Shown: in pieces, positions 18,453 through 29,186 of the stretch
Position numbering within the stretch: position 1 is the first letter of the stretch
Layout: each line of letters begins with the position of its first letter
NCBI RefSeq assembly: GCF_000210295.1
Contig: NC_026736.1
Coordinates: 1,204,022-1,268,021 of the forward strand
Direction of reading: 5' to 3'
Length of the DNA: 64,000 nucleotides
Source: Trypanosoma brucei gambiense DAL972
Taxonomy: Eukaryota; Euglenozoa; Kinetoplastea; Trypanosomatida; Trypanosomatidae
Notes under the pieces: model-generated
Told to the model about the DNA's origin: nothing
Database searches by the model: none
What the model saw: only the letters and a program-made list of their open reading frames with translations
Position numbers and translations under genes: made by a program

Positions 18453-21068
18453 TCACCGCGGAAAGAACAGGTAGGAGAGCTTTTGTCCACATCCCCACCG
18501 GCTCTGTAACCAGCCGCTCATCCTTATGCGCTCCACAGCTCGGTGCACGGCCAGTCGCGCATGAGGAAGCGGATTCAATCGGAAGAATTCGTCGAACTCC
18601 TTAGCATATGCTTCACCCGTGAGTGAAGAGCCAACAGCTTCCACGATGGCCTGAATCCGAAACGTTCCGCTTCCCCACTGCTTCTCGATTCCCTGGAAGT
18701 GCTTCTTGAACAGCGACCAGACATAGCCATTTGGAAGAGAGGGGCTTCCCGCCATCGCAGAAAATATCACACCACCATACTGTGACCGGATACCGTCGTT
18801 ATAGATACAGCGCTTCGCAATACCCTCGACAAATTCGGCATCCTCGGCATAGCAGACGGCTCGCAGCAACGAGCGGCATAACTCTACGTTGTCATGAGCC
18901 TCCGCAAACCGATTCCACACAGTCTGCGCACGTGCCGAAGTTTCCCCGGGTCCTAAGCGTATATACGCTGCCAGGGACATGGTAAGCGTGTCGGCGGTAT
19001 ACGTCGACCCTCCCAGATAAGCATCTGCTTCCTTCAGTGCCCACTCAACTGCTGGCAGCGCGAGTGCCTCCTTTGCAGACAGGCAATGAAGTGCCGTGGA
19101 AATGCATGCGTTGATAAAGAAGGCACGCTGCAGGCGCTCCTCTGCCGTACACGGTTCTGTCGAAACAAGCTTCGTCGCCACAACCATAATCTGGTACATT
19201 AGATTGTGTCGCAGCTCCCGCCGCACGTTGCCATCTTCCACGAATCCAAGGAAGTCATTCATATCGTGGTAGTACTCCTGCCACACTCCCGCATTCAACT
19301 CTCGCTCTGTGAGGACGCACCGGAGGATAGACAAACGCTCCACGTCATCATTTCCCATGTACACGGACGCCAGTGTGTCTGCAATCAAACCACAACGGTC
19401 AGGGATGGTAAGAGACTTGTATGCCCCCAACAATGACGAGAAGCTTGCTTCATCGTATCTGCAACGAAAGAAGCCTCGCCTCCGCGGGTTTGCGTTAATC
19501 CAGGGCGACTGAGCGAGCTCTTTAGGGAGATCCACACGCTGTTCCCCGCTCCCCCGCAAGGCGACACGGTGGCTGGTCCCATTGGCGCCTTCCAACACCA
19601 CAGGCACACACCATAGAGTACTCCTCCGCTCAGTCGCAGAGGCAAATTGACAAGGCTCTTGGCGCAGTATAACTACGCCAGACGATGGGCGGCTGACGTG
19701 GACAAGAGGGAAACCCATCTGTGTTGTGAAAGAATCCATCGCCTCCGTCAGTGGGACCCCAGAGGACTCTTCCAGTGCCTCCCACAGTTGTTTCGTCGTT
19801 GTTGCGCCATAGCGATGCTTTTTGATGTAATGGGCCACCGAAGATGCCCACTTCTCGCCTAGGAACGCCTCTAGCATGTGCACCAGACCCATCCCCTTGT
19901 CGTAGCTAATCGCGTCGAATATCTGAGTAATCTCCGCGGGATCGCAGATGGGAACTTCCACAGGATGACTGTGCTCGTACATGTCACTTATCAGTGCGCT
20001 CGCCACACTTGCGTTGGCGTCCTCGTTGGCCCTCCATGCCGGCTGTAATTGGTGGGCAGCGTCATAGCCACACCACGAGGCAAATCCCTCCTTCAGCCAT
20101 AGTCCTTCCCACCAGTTGACGGTCACCAGGTTGCCAAACCAGTTGTGCGACACCTCGTGGCAGATCAACTCCGCGGCACCCTTCAGTGCTGCAACACTGG
20201 ACGTTTCTTCATCCACCAAAATGGCCTCCACGCAGGCAATGCAACCCCAGTTTTCCATCCCCCCGATTGGAAAGTCCGGTACGGCGACGACATCTAACTT
20301 GGGTAGGGGGTACTTGCAATCAAAGAACTTCTCGAAGTACTCCAATGCAAAGGCGGTAGTGCGGAGTGCGAATGCTGCGCGCTGCAGCTTTCCAGGTACT
20401 GTGTAGACCCTTATCGGTATGCCACAGGTTGTGGTACCGATGTGTTCCAGTTCCCCCACGAAACACGCGGTGAGATATGGAGGCACTGCGGGCACCATCT
20501 CAAAATCATAGGTCACGACATTGGACTCCACCTTCTTCGCACGGAGCGGACCGTTCGACAGCACCGTGTAGTTTTCCATGTCGCACGGAAGGGACACACG
20601 GAGCTTGAAGTCTGCACGGGCTGCCGGCTCGTCCTGACAGATGTAAAAGCAGCGCGCTGCTGTCGGCTCAAAATGCGTAGCAGCCATGCGGTGCTCCGTG
20701 CCGTCACCAGTTTTGAAGCACACACGGTAAAAGCCCCTCATTTCCTCTCGAATTTCTTGCGTGTAGCTGAACGTCACCGTGTACTCCTCCGCAGTTTCAC
20801 CACTCAGCTGCAACTGCAAGGTGCTGGCCTCTTGGTTGTGCCCCACAATTGTCGCCCCACACACCTCGTGAATAACCATCGTTGAGTTGTAATGCAACTG
20901 CAGCTCCTTTGATCCTTCCACATCAGCCGCCCTTCGCAGTACAATTGTTTCCTTCCCATCGTACTTCCAACCTGCGAGGTCTACGCTGACGTGCAAGTCG
21001 TAGGACACAGGGACGAAGGGGTTACGTAACTTCACCGTATTCGCGGCATCTGAGGGGAGAGTTGGCAT
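18453..21068 (-). CDS. M1-family zinc aminopeptidase (copy 2)
   Basis: Identical 871-residue protein to the copy at 8432-11047, with GGMEN, HEVSH and the downstream glutamate ligand intact. The upstream neighbour differs: here it is the coiled-coil protein gene, whereas copy 1 follows the spacer and DLP copy 2. The 219 bp upstream of the ATG are shared, including the predicted splice acceptor at 21103-21102, so protein and 5' leader should be the same for both. Confidence 0.95.
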   Translation of the reverse strand: MPTLPSDAANTVKLRNPFVPVSYDLHVSVDLAGWKYDGKETIVLRRAADVEGSKELQLHYNSTMVIHEVCGATIVGHNQEASTLQLQLSGETAEEYTVTFSYTQEIREEMRGFYRVCFKTGDGTEHRMAATHFEPTAARCFYICQDEPAARADFKLRVSLPCDMENYTVLSNGPLRAKKVESNVVTYDFEMVPAVPPYLTACFVGELEHIGTTTCGIPIRVYTVPGKLQRAAFALRTTAFALEYFEKFFDCKYPLPKLDVVAVPDFPIGGMENWGCIACVEAILVDEETSSVAALKGAAELICHEVSHNWFGNLVTVNWWEGLWLKEGFASWCGYDAAHQLQPAWRANEDANASVASALISDMYEHSHPVEVPICDPAEITQIFDAISYDKGMGLVHMLEAFLGEKWASSVAHYIKKHRYGATTTKQLWEALEESSGVPLTEAMDSFTTQMGFPLVHVSRPSSGVVILRQEPCQFASATERRSTLWCVPVVLEGANGTSHRVALRGSGEQRVDLPKELAQSPWINANPRRRGFFRCRYDEASFSSLLGAYKSLTIPDRCGLIADTLASVYMGNDDVERLSILRCVLTERELNAGVWQEYYHDMNDFLGFVEDGNVRRELRHNLMYQIMVVATKLVSTEPCTAEERLQRAFFINACISTALHCLSAKEALALPAVEWALKEADAYLGGSTYTADTLTMSLAAYIRLGPGETSARAQTVWNRFAEAHDNVELCRSLLRAVCYAEDAEFVEGIAKRCIYNDGIRSQYGGVIFSAMAGSPSLPNGYVWSLFKKHFQGIEKQWGSGTFRIQAIVEAVGSSLTGEAYAKEFDEFFRLNPLPHARLAVHRAVERIRMSGWLQSRWGCGQKLSYLFFPR

Positions 21069-21326
21069 GTTAAACCCTTGATTGATAACTTGTTAACTTG
21101 TCTGAAAAGTGAGAAAGCGCAAGGTTGCAATCAGTGAGGACAACACGCGGCAGGAGGGGGGAGGGTTCGAGTTGCGAAAGAGGTGTGACAGGGCACAGAA
21201 CGACCTCCTACAGCACGCAGTACAATCAAAGCGAAAAGGGATTTACACGGTGTAGAGCAATAGAGTTGAACTCGTTTTGGAGTGGTGTTGTTGCAGATTT
21301 GTAGCTGTTGTTAACAAAATGTGGGC

Positions 21327-23186
21327 CTACAAAGGCTTTTCGTTGTTTGTGTATTCGACTAGTTTTTCTGAAAGAAGCCTTATCTGGCTCTGAAATGCGT
21401 TACGCATTCTCTCTGTTTCGTCGTGTTGCTGTTGTTGAATAGCTTCTAAACGGTGTATTTTCTTTTGTGAGCTCTCTATAATCGAACATTTATTCGCTAA
21501 TTCAAGAAGTACGCAGTTCATTTGTGTATGGTAGCATATGGCAGATAGATCCGTGGAGTAAAGTGCCTGCAAAACTTCGTTTTCATCTAATATTGTTGGG
21601 GCTGCTGTAACTATATTTTGTTGAATCTCTTCCCGTGGCTGTGCATACGACATGTTGGGCAACCACATCCCTTTGTGCGTATGATTATCTGAGACATATG
21701 CTGAGGCAGTATTGCAATTCTGTACCCTTTTTGCGAATGATTCAGTGAATTCAGCAATGTGTTGTAGGACCGTTCGCAAGGGGCTTGGAAGGATGCTACT
21801 TGTTAGTTCCCTCAGCAACTCTGCAAGCTTCCCCATCGCCCCTTGCAGATGGTCTGAAGCCCCACAGCCTTGCCACCAAAACCTTTCAAGTGCTATCATC
21901 CACTCAACTGAATCGTAGCTCTCTTGACTCATAACCGTGTGAGAGTCCGAACAGATGAATCGGACCGAATTGACTACACCACGTACGGCGGCTAGGGCCT
22001 CCATGATAGAATGTGTCATCGTTTCCACTAGAGTAGGCTTGCCAGCATTCGCATTTCCATTTTGATTACCACCACCCATCATGAAACAGGCATCGACAAG
22101 AAGTCGAGCATGCTCTAACAAAAGTGTTAGCCACCGTTCAACGCTGGATAGAATTTGGTTTTGCGTGATCAATACCTCTGTCATTGTCTCGTCGGAGGGA
22201 GTGGGATTGGCCAACGCAACCTCCAACTTCTCAGCGTGCCTCAAGAGGGAGGTTTTCTGCTCAATGTGTACACCCAGTAGTGTAATAAGCCGATCCTTGT
22301 AGCAGCGTATGTTGCCGGACGTGGTCGACGCCAGGTGTGAGCCGAATGAATCGCGGAGGGAGGTGACAAGGACGGATATCGCCTCCATCAGCGTTTTAAA
22401 GGAACTGATGACCGCCCTAACCGTGCCTCTCGCGAGGTTTCCACTAACTTCGTGCGGTACGGTCGTTTGATACTCCTGTCTCAGCGAAGGCACAACGGTA
22501 AGGGAAGTCCCACTTTGGCGGTTACGGCACTGCACTGGCTGCCGCGACAGGGTGAAAAAGTGATGGCAAAAATTAACTAGCGCCTTCTGAGTGACATAAT
22601 CCACATTGAGTTGCTCATGTGCCTGCTTCATTGCGTCCGCCAGGCTGCGCAGTTCCATGATCTCTGCTTGCAGCACCTGTAGTTCGGCCTTCTGTTGGCT
22701 GCATTGCGTTTCCCATTCCCGTTTGTGGGTTTCATAGTTTGACTGCAATTCAAAGAGCTGCTTGTGAACATTTTCATTCTCCAAGACGATTTTCTCTTGA
22801 TCCTCAGGGGACAAGTTAATTCCAGTTGACGCAGCACTGGTGGACGACACCTTCTTTGCGTTTAACAAGCCATCAGTTCCATCTGCGCCTGAGACGAACG
22901 ACGAGAGGCCCTTCCACGACGTTTTGCTGGTTGCAACAGCTTGTTTGAGCTTGCGTTCTGCTTCAAGTTCCACTGTCTTTAGTTTCCGTTGTAGATTTTT
23001 ATTTTCCTCCTGCACCCGAGCGAGCTCTTCCCTGATGCTCGTCATCTGCTGCCGCAGCTGTTCGTTTTGTTGCTCCAAAACCTGCTTCTGTTTCGTCACC
23101 GTAACAACTGCCTTCTTGAGAAGCGATATTTTTGTTTCGGCATCACTGTTGGCCATCATGGCCGCAACTTCCTCCTTCGTCGACAT
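21327..23186 (-). CDS. Coiled-coil protein, possibly PPP1R21-like
   Basis: A 619-residue protein from the ATG at 23186. Residues 15-95 and 135-200 are heptad-rich coiled coil (many Gln, Glu, Lys, Leu). The central part (about 205-520) is mostly helical and contains HHFF and Cys/His residues without an obvious metal site. The last 60 residues are again a Gln-rich coiled coil (IQQQQHDETERMRN), with a terminal motif QIRLLSEKL that recalls the C-terminal segment of PPP1R21/KLRAQ proteins. That order (N-terminal coiled coil, helical middle, short C-terminal coiled coil) fits PPP1R21, a subunit of the endosomal FERRY complex in animals, but the resemblance is weak and judged by eye. Golgin or tether are alternatives. 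It was the ancestral upstream neighbour of the duplicated cassette. Confidence 0.8.
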   Translation of the reverse strand: MSTKEEVAAMMANSDAETKISLLKKAVVTVTKQKQVLEQQNEQLRQQMTSIREELARVQEENKNLQRKLKTVELEAERKLKQAVATSKTSWKGLSSFVSGADGTDGLLNAKKVSSTSAASTGINLSPEDQEKIVLENENVHKQLFELQSNYETHKREWETQCSQQKAELQVLQAEIMELRSLADAMKQAHEQLNVDYVTQKALVNFCHHFFTLSRQPVQCRNRQSGTSLTVVPSLRQEYQTTVPHEVSGNLARGTVRAVISSFKTLMEAISVLVTSLRDSFGSHLASTTSGNIRCYKDRLITLLGVHIEQKTSLLRHAEKLEVALANPTPSDETMTEVLITQNQILSSVERWLTLLLEHARLLVDACFMMGGGNQNGNANAGKPTLVETMTHSIMEALAAVRGVVNSVRFICSDSHTVMSQESYDSVEWMIALERFWWQGCGASDHLQGAMGKLAELLRELTSSILPSPLRTVLQHIAEFTESFAKRVQNCNTASAYVSDNHTHKGMWLPNMSYAQPREEIQQNIVTAAPTILDENEVLQALYSTDLSAICYHTQMNCVLLELANKCSIIESSQKKIHRLEAIQQQQHDETERMRNAFQSQIRLLSEKLVEYTNNEKPL

Positions 23187-23637
23187 CCTATCGAAGGAAG
23201 TTAATTTGATAATACAAGGTGCACGAACAAAGCAAGGATAAACAAAGAAAATACAAGACAGACCTTAACAAGATCCTTACCTCCGTAAAATAAAGAGAAG
23301 AAAAAGTGAAGATATGAAAATATGGGAATGGGAGAAACGCAAGCAAAACCTCAAGAAAAATTGTGAACGTGCATGGGTAGGGGGCAGGCATACGTCGCTA
23401 AAGATGGACGCGTGCCGGAGCGATGAAAACGGAGGCAACAACGACAAGGATGATACAACCCACGCTTAAAACTACGTGGAAGCGTGACAAACATGCCTAC
23501 CAACCCCGGTTATACACCGGCTTCCACCTTCTCTCCGCAGTAAGGTCACAAAAGCGCCGTCCTTTACTTTGCTTCGGTGATGTGTTTTCAAGACTGTTGC
23601 ACCCGATAGGTGAAAGCGGTACGTGCAGATATGTAAG
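23187..23637. other. Intergenic region upstream of the coiled-coil gene
   Basis: No gene seen. Purine-rich plus-strand sequence (23280-23345) is the likely pyrimidine tract for trans-splicing of the coiled-coil mRNA; the remainder is the 3' flank of the Sld5 gene. Confidence 0.65.
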
Positions 23638-24488
23638 TCAAACCAACCTCACGCGTCCCTCCAAGATATACGGCCTGAATGTGCGGTAAGGGACGATAAA
23701 AACCTCACCGGCATGAACCGTCTGCTCGGCGTCGTCGCCAAGCCTCACTACCCCTAAATCATCCAGCACGACGCAAAATACGTAGTGGTCAATATCTGGA
23801 ATTGGCAGCACCTCGTTACCCTCGGCGTATGGTGCGTTGGGCACCAACTGCTGTAGCTCAGAGGGTGCCGACTGCAGCCCCGCTTGTCTCACACATTTGC
23901 TTATCAATTCAGCAAGCCGGTCAGCCACAACGATCTCGTTATGCGAAAGGTGCTCCCGCAACTGTGTGTGTGCTTCAGCACCGGATTGAGACTCGTAATT
24001 AATTGTAAGGGCAAGGGCCTCAATCTTCCGTAATCGACACCGCAGCAATTCACACAGAAAGAATTGTGCACGCTGCACCTCTAGCGCCATGATGTCCGAA
24101 GGTTTAAAAGAAGAAGGGAAACGCCAGAGTCGCTTCCGGCTGCCTTTTGTCTTTCGTCCGTGCCGAGTAACCTAATTTGCTCGTTTTGAGCGACAATCTG
24201 GGCCACAACACTATCAACGATGGCCTCGGGATAGGGCAGAATATCCGGAGCACACCGCTCATTTTCCGTCGCTTGTATGAGAGACTTGAGGAGATGGCCC
24301 GGGGCGGCATGAGACGGGAACGGAAAGGTTTCGTCGTTAGCTGCCCCGGCAGACACCAAATCCGCGCCTCCAACAGTATTGCTAGTCGAGAGGCGAGGGC
24401 TGCCTTCCCTGCTGAGAGCCTCGTCGAGTTGATCCTCAAAAAACATACGTCTCCTAGAAATTGGAGGTACAAAATGGGAAAATGACAT
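23638..24488 (-). CDS. SLD5: GINS complex subunit Sld5, interrupted by an apparent frameshift
   Basis: Two minus-strand frames together make one Sld5. Frame A (24488-24081, 135 codons) carries the N-terminal GINS helix: LLKSLIQATENERCAPDILP, then a segment equivalent to the human NEKFAPELL region. Frame B (24090-23638, 150 codons) carries the next helices (LLRCRLRKIEAL) and the C-terminal B domain (PDIDHYVF near residue 98, ending VRLV like the VQLI end of animal Sld5). The frames overlap by 10 nt; frame B is reached by a -1 shift, or by adding one base, anywhere between about 24176 and 24083. The A4 run at 24106-24109 is the most natural place. No AG lies between the pyrimidine tract and the frame-B ATG, so frame B is unlikely to be a separate trans-spliced gene. 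Sld5 acts in the CMG replicative helicase in the nucleus. Confidence 0.85.
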
Positions 24489-26051
24489 TCTTGAAAATAA
24501 ATCACCAATTAACGATAACCTACACTAAGTGAGCACCGCCAGCTGATGCACACAACTCTTTGTGCAAGGTTCGGTGGATGCACAACGGGAGGATGACCCA
24601 TCCCGGTGTTTTTATGCTTAACAACTGCCTGCCGCCCCGCCCCCGAAAAGACAGCACATCTCCCACTAAATTACCAACTCCAAAACATTCTTGTCCACTG
24701 GAAAAAAAAAAGAACGCAAATCGTACTGGCTGATTGACATAAAATTCCATAAGGTAGAAAGGAGTGCAAAAGATGGCCGCACAGTATCTACACGCGCGTA
24801 CGCGAGCAAAAGTGTGACCCCGCATCGTCAGCCAATACGATCAAATGATTGCTCCAACACCACACCGCTTGCGCCCCACACTGGGATTCTGAACCCCTAC
24901 AAAAAAAGGGGGGGACGTCCACATAATTCGGTGCTGGCTGAGCCGGCACCGTTCTTTTTCTACTTTTTTCGTCTACACTCGCTGGATGTTTACTTCCCCC
25001 CCCTCTCCATCCCTCCCTCCCTCGAAAGGCCTCATAAGGGATTGCATATGATCTCACACCGCTTCCGTGGACCTGGTAAGGAGTATGGTATGGGAGCACA
25101 AATTCAATACTTTTCCTTGCAGTCTCACACTACTGCTAGAAGATAAATCAATAATTTGTGTTTGAGGAGTCATGTCAACAATGAAATCGATGCATCCATG
25201 AACTTGAGGGAATATAAGGGAGAAAATAAGGGGGAGAAGAAAAAACACTAACAAACACGATCGCTTCGATCTGTGCGTGGTTAGAGACATGGACACGACC
25301 GGAGTAAAAAAAAAAAAAAAAGCAACGTAAACACGACTCAAAATGTCTGCTTAGACGAGTACCTGATTACACAAACTGGTGAGTGCACGCCCTCTCTCCA
25401 CATTCCTAGCTTCTAACCATCCTGCGTAACCAGTTGCTTTACCATCACCTCAATGTGATAAACAGTCCGTCGTGGCGGCCCCGCTTTCCCCTTGGGTTCA
25501 TACAAAGAAGCAAACAAACAGCGGCATGTGCAGGGGAACATGTGCAACACGAAGCGCCCAGCGAAACTAAATTACAAAGAGCGGTACCGACCTGCGGTTT
25601 CGGCGAGATAACCCCCACTCTTTAGCTGTGGCGTACGCTTCTGTACGAAAGGCGACGCAGTCATAACGATACTGTAGGATTAAGCGAACAATGAATAAGA
25701 GCACACAAGATCTACTCGAAGAATAGAGTTCCCAACAAATAAAAATTAATAAAGAGGAACAGCCCTTCAACCGGAGTTTTGCTTTACCCTCTCCCCACCT
25801 CCTCGACCCCAACAATTTCCTTTAATCTGTTTTCATTTTTACTTTGTAGATATAACGGTGAAGCTACTCTACCATTCAGACCACCAGTTGACTCTACCCA
25901 GCTTTCAGCAGCAGACGAAATCTTATAGCAGTGCAGCAGCGCTTTCATTTCTGACGCCCACCACGTTTTGTTTCGTGCCAACCATGTTGTTTCACTACCC
26001 TTCTGCGGGAGTTGAAACAGACCGCGGCAGGATGATGGTTGGCGTTATTTA
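24489..26051. other. Intergenic region, no gene seen
   Basis: Lies between the acyltransferase stop and the Sld5 start. A-runs at 24701-24711 and 25306-25321 are pyrimidine tracts in the transcribed sense. Open frames here are short and low-complexity. Confidence 0.65.
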
Positions 26052-26969
26052 TTAGGTAGCTTTTTCCGTGGAGGCATTCCTCGCCTGCTGCCGAAGCAAC
26101 AAAATCCTGTTCACATGCTTCTGCATAACCTCACGCAGCCCCTGAGAGATATCCTCCGCTGTTGAATCCTCGTTGTACTTGTACTCGCCGAAACATACGT
26201 ACACGTCCGCGGGGAATCCCGGGATTTCATTCATCGCAGGTGGCCAAACTTCATGGCAGCCGTTGTGCACCATATAATAAAGTCGTGACCGGTGCTTCGT
26301 TATCATTGCGAACGTACCGAGGCGGAAGTCCTTTAGTGTCTCTGGTGTTCGGTTTAGGGCACCCTCTGGAAATACGCAAAGGTTTCCCCCTGCGTTTACG
26401 AACTCGTCAGCCTCTTCTGCTACCAACGCCTGCTTCTCCTTGTCCACAGCGAAGCTGCCCCCGGTTGAGGTAAAGTAAACGGGCAGGTGTCCACACGTAT
26501 CGATAACTTTGCCCATGAACGGCAAACTCCACAGCGACCTTTTTGCAAACGCTTTCACATTCCTCATGTAGCTCAAAGGGATGAGCTGTGTAAACAGAAT
26601 TGTATCGAAGAAGGATGTGTGGCAAGAGCACATCACACCACTGTGGTGAATGCCGTGAGGATCGAGGGAACCTTCCATGATCTTGATGTGGATGTGAGGC
26701 GAAAGAAACCACAGCACTTTCCCCATAAGGAGACAAGAAAGCCAACAAGCTATGTTTGCACCTTGTTGCCTGCTTACCCACTTATTGTAGCGCGCAATAC
26801 GAATGGGTAGGCACAGAAGGTAGAGTACTATCACTACAGTTACGAGACAAGACACGAACCACAACCGCATGACTATCACCGGGCAGCGCCGCTCGCGCAG
26901 GAGGTACCAGAACCCCATAAAAAGAGCTGCAGCTAAAAGTAGCCCCAGTATCGTCACGACGATCGCCAT
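26052..26969 (-). CDS. PlsC-family acyltransferase (1-acylglycerol-3-phosphate acyltransferase-like)
   Basis: A 305-residue membrane protein starting at the ATG at 26969; the longer frame begins with GTG at 27017 through a pyrimidine-coded stretch and is rejected. Hydrophobic segments at about 3-23 and 36-54 suggest two N-terminal membrane spans, with another hydrophobic patch near 72-90. The acyltransferase motifs are clear: H117-TSFF-D122 (motif I, HxxxxD, catalytic His) and FPEG at 200-203 (motif III, acceptor phosphate binding). It should acylate lysophosphatidate or a related lysolipid in the ER for glycerophospholipid synthesis; exact substrate is not readable. Confidence 0.9.
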   Translation of the reverse strand: MAIVVTILGLLLAAALFMGFWYLLRERRCPVIVMRLWFVSCLVTVVIVLYLLCLPIRIARYNKWVSRQQGANIACWLSCLLMGKVLWFLSPHIHIKIMEGSLDPHGIHHSGVMCSCHTSFFDTILFTQLIPLSYMRNVKAFAKRSLWSLPFMGKVIDTCGHLPVYFTSTGGSFAVDKEKQALVAEEADEFVNAGGNLCVFPEGALNRTPETLKDFRLGTFAMITKHRSRLYYMVHNGCHEVWPPAMNEIPGFPADVYVCFGEYKYNEDSTAEDISQGLREVMQKHVNRILLLRQQARNASTEKAT

Positions 26970-29186
26970 ATTTGAAGAAATGAAAAAGAAAGTACAGCCA
27001 CCAGGCAACTTAATCACAAAAGAACCAACCAGTCAAACTATATAATGTAGCTTTTTTCTTGAAAAATGGGGAAGAGAAAAGAACGTGAGCCAGAGGTGGG
27101 TAAGAGCAGTAGGTCCCCCTTTCCAACAGTACATGTAAAAATTTCCGTACAAGCATGTACGGGATGTGGAAACACAAAAAAAATTCAAACAATATTAGTG
27201 GGTATAAGAATCCAGCGACAAATAAACGTAACAAAACATATGAAGGTCAGTAGCATAAAGGGGGGGGGGAAGGAAAAAAGGAGCGGAACAGGTCCCGTGC
27301 GCAATAGCAGTCCCAAACAAATCGACCCCCGCCACGCCAGCTACTTTTCTTTCGCTTTCATCTTTTTTTCTTCCACTTTCCCCACCTTTCTCAATACACG
27401 GGATCTCACAGGTAGATACGTAAATACATATATTTGTGTGTATGAGAATATGCGGAGAAGGAGATCAGTAGTGTTAGCTCTGAAGAGAAAATACAATACG
27501 AAAGGAAAAAAAAAGGAGAGATGGGGGGGGGGGGCGGGGGGTGGGAGCTATGTTGCGCAGAATCACTTTCTTTTTTTTTTTTGCCGCCGGAACCCTGTTT
27601 GGTGCTACCAAATTATGAAAGAGATAAACAGACAAACTACAAATCATTAGTGGGAATGGGTGGGGGAAACAAAGAAAAGAAATTGAGAAATCCGCTGGGG
27701 TTATATGAGGAGAACGCCCTTCCTTGTTCTCCCGCACGCACATACACAGGCACACACGTGTATGCATACAAACAAGCATATAAATATGAAAGTATATCTA
27801 CGCCTATTTTCCTTTCCATTGACAATATTATTATTATTATGCTGTGATATACTTACAACAGCATACGTGCAAGTGTAAGCTGATTTGGGTCCGGTGTTAC
27901 ATTAATATATATATATGAGCTTGTTTGTATCCGTGTACGTGTGTGTACTTCTCTCTCCCCTCTTAGTCTTTAGTTTTGACTTCTGTTTCACTTTGTTTTA
28001 ACCAAAGGCAGAACGGAGATGAATATCATAATAAATGACGACTACTTGTTGGCGTGTGCACGCAAGTTGCAAAGAAGTTGTGGATCCTTCACTTTTCTTT
28101 TGTCTCACCCGTTCCTATTCCTTCATTTCATCCCCGTATTTATGAATATACATAAATGTATTTCTCATTATAATTATCATTTATTAAGCAATATTAAGCA
28201 TGAAAGAGAAAAGGAAGGAAAACAAGGGACACCTGGACCTTTGTGTTTTCCTCCCTTCTTTCGCTGCGCCTATATACCACCGTGTCATTGACAAGGCCTT
28301 CCCGACGCCGCGCTACACACTCCCTTCGCATATCGTCTCTACTTCTCATTTTCATATTTCATTTCATCGCGATTGCGTGGACAATTATCGTTTCGGCCTG
28401 AGCTTAATTGCTTTTGGCCCCTCGCATTTATTGCATTTGGCGTTTGTTTTCCCTTTCCTGTTTCATTATTCATCTCTTCTTTTGTATCTCCGGCGGTAGT
28501 ATCGTCGTCACTCTCCCTCCTTCCATTTCTCTCACTTTTCGCTTTAACAACAATCATAACAATAACAGTAATGATGGCTAAATGGAGGGAACTGACAACA
28601 GCAGTGCAAACGAACAGACAAGCAACACTGTTTAGGAATCGGCAGAATGAAATGCACTACCTCTACCAACCGTTGCCAAAGCAGCGAAAGGGTAAATACT
28701 TCCTCTTCTAGTTTTGGTTCATTTCGTTTCGCTTCTTTTGTCCTGTTTTCTTTTTTTTTTTTCGTCGTTGCTGACGGTTATTATAAACAAAATCAATAAA
28801 TGAAATGAAGCAAGGTGCCTGTTCACGAACAATGTCCGTGTGTGTGTGTGGGGAGGGGGAGGAGTAAAAATACGTAAACGCGCGCGACCTTTTTTCCTTT
28901 TGAATACACTCGATGGTGTGCGCGTGGAGGGGGAATATCAGACAAAACAAAACCATATGTCATAGAGGCTACAGAAAAAAAAAAGAGTGGCCACATTACT
29001 TGACATTGTCAAGTAACCCCCCCAAAAAATGGCGGAAGGCTTACGAAAGGCAAGCCTTTATCACAATAGTAACAGTTTCGTGTAAAGGGGAGGGTGGAAA
29101 AGCAAAAAACAAAAACAAACTTAAAGGAAGAGAGAGGGGGAAGAGGTCTCATTCTTTCCCCCTCGCCCTCCGTTGCTCCTGGGTAA
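26970..29186. other. Long intergenic region, no gene seen
   Basis: About 2.2 kb between the unknown Ala/Pro-rich gene and the acyltransferase. Contains homopolymers, an interrupted G-run at 27523-27545, a TA repeat at about 27903-27916, and a C/T-rich plus-strand section (28080-28540). Likely a long 3' untranslated region on the minus strand. Confidence 0.6.

Larger units (their letters stand above)
13078..21287. repeat. 8,210-bp segmental duplication, copy 2
   Basis: Second copy of 3057-11266. The right end lies 39 bp from the stop codon of the coiled-coil gene at 21327, which marks the ancestral junction with the upstream gene; copy 1 instead abuts the spacer. Outside the dynamin-like gene I found no substitution by eye. 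Confidence 0.97.

Noticed and set aside
24104..24508. 134-codon frame overlapping Sld5
   Set aside because: Third phase over the same DNA; the Sld5 homology lies in the other two phases.
27066..27650. 194-codon plus-strand frame
   Set aside because: Runs through poly-A and poly-G tracts, opposite strand to the unit, Lys/Gly-rich artefact.
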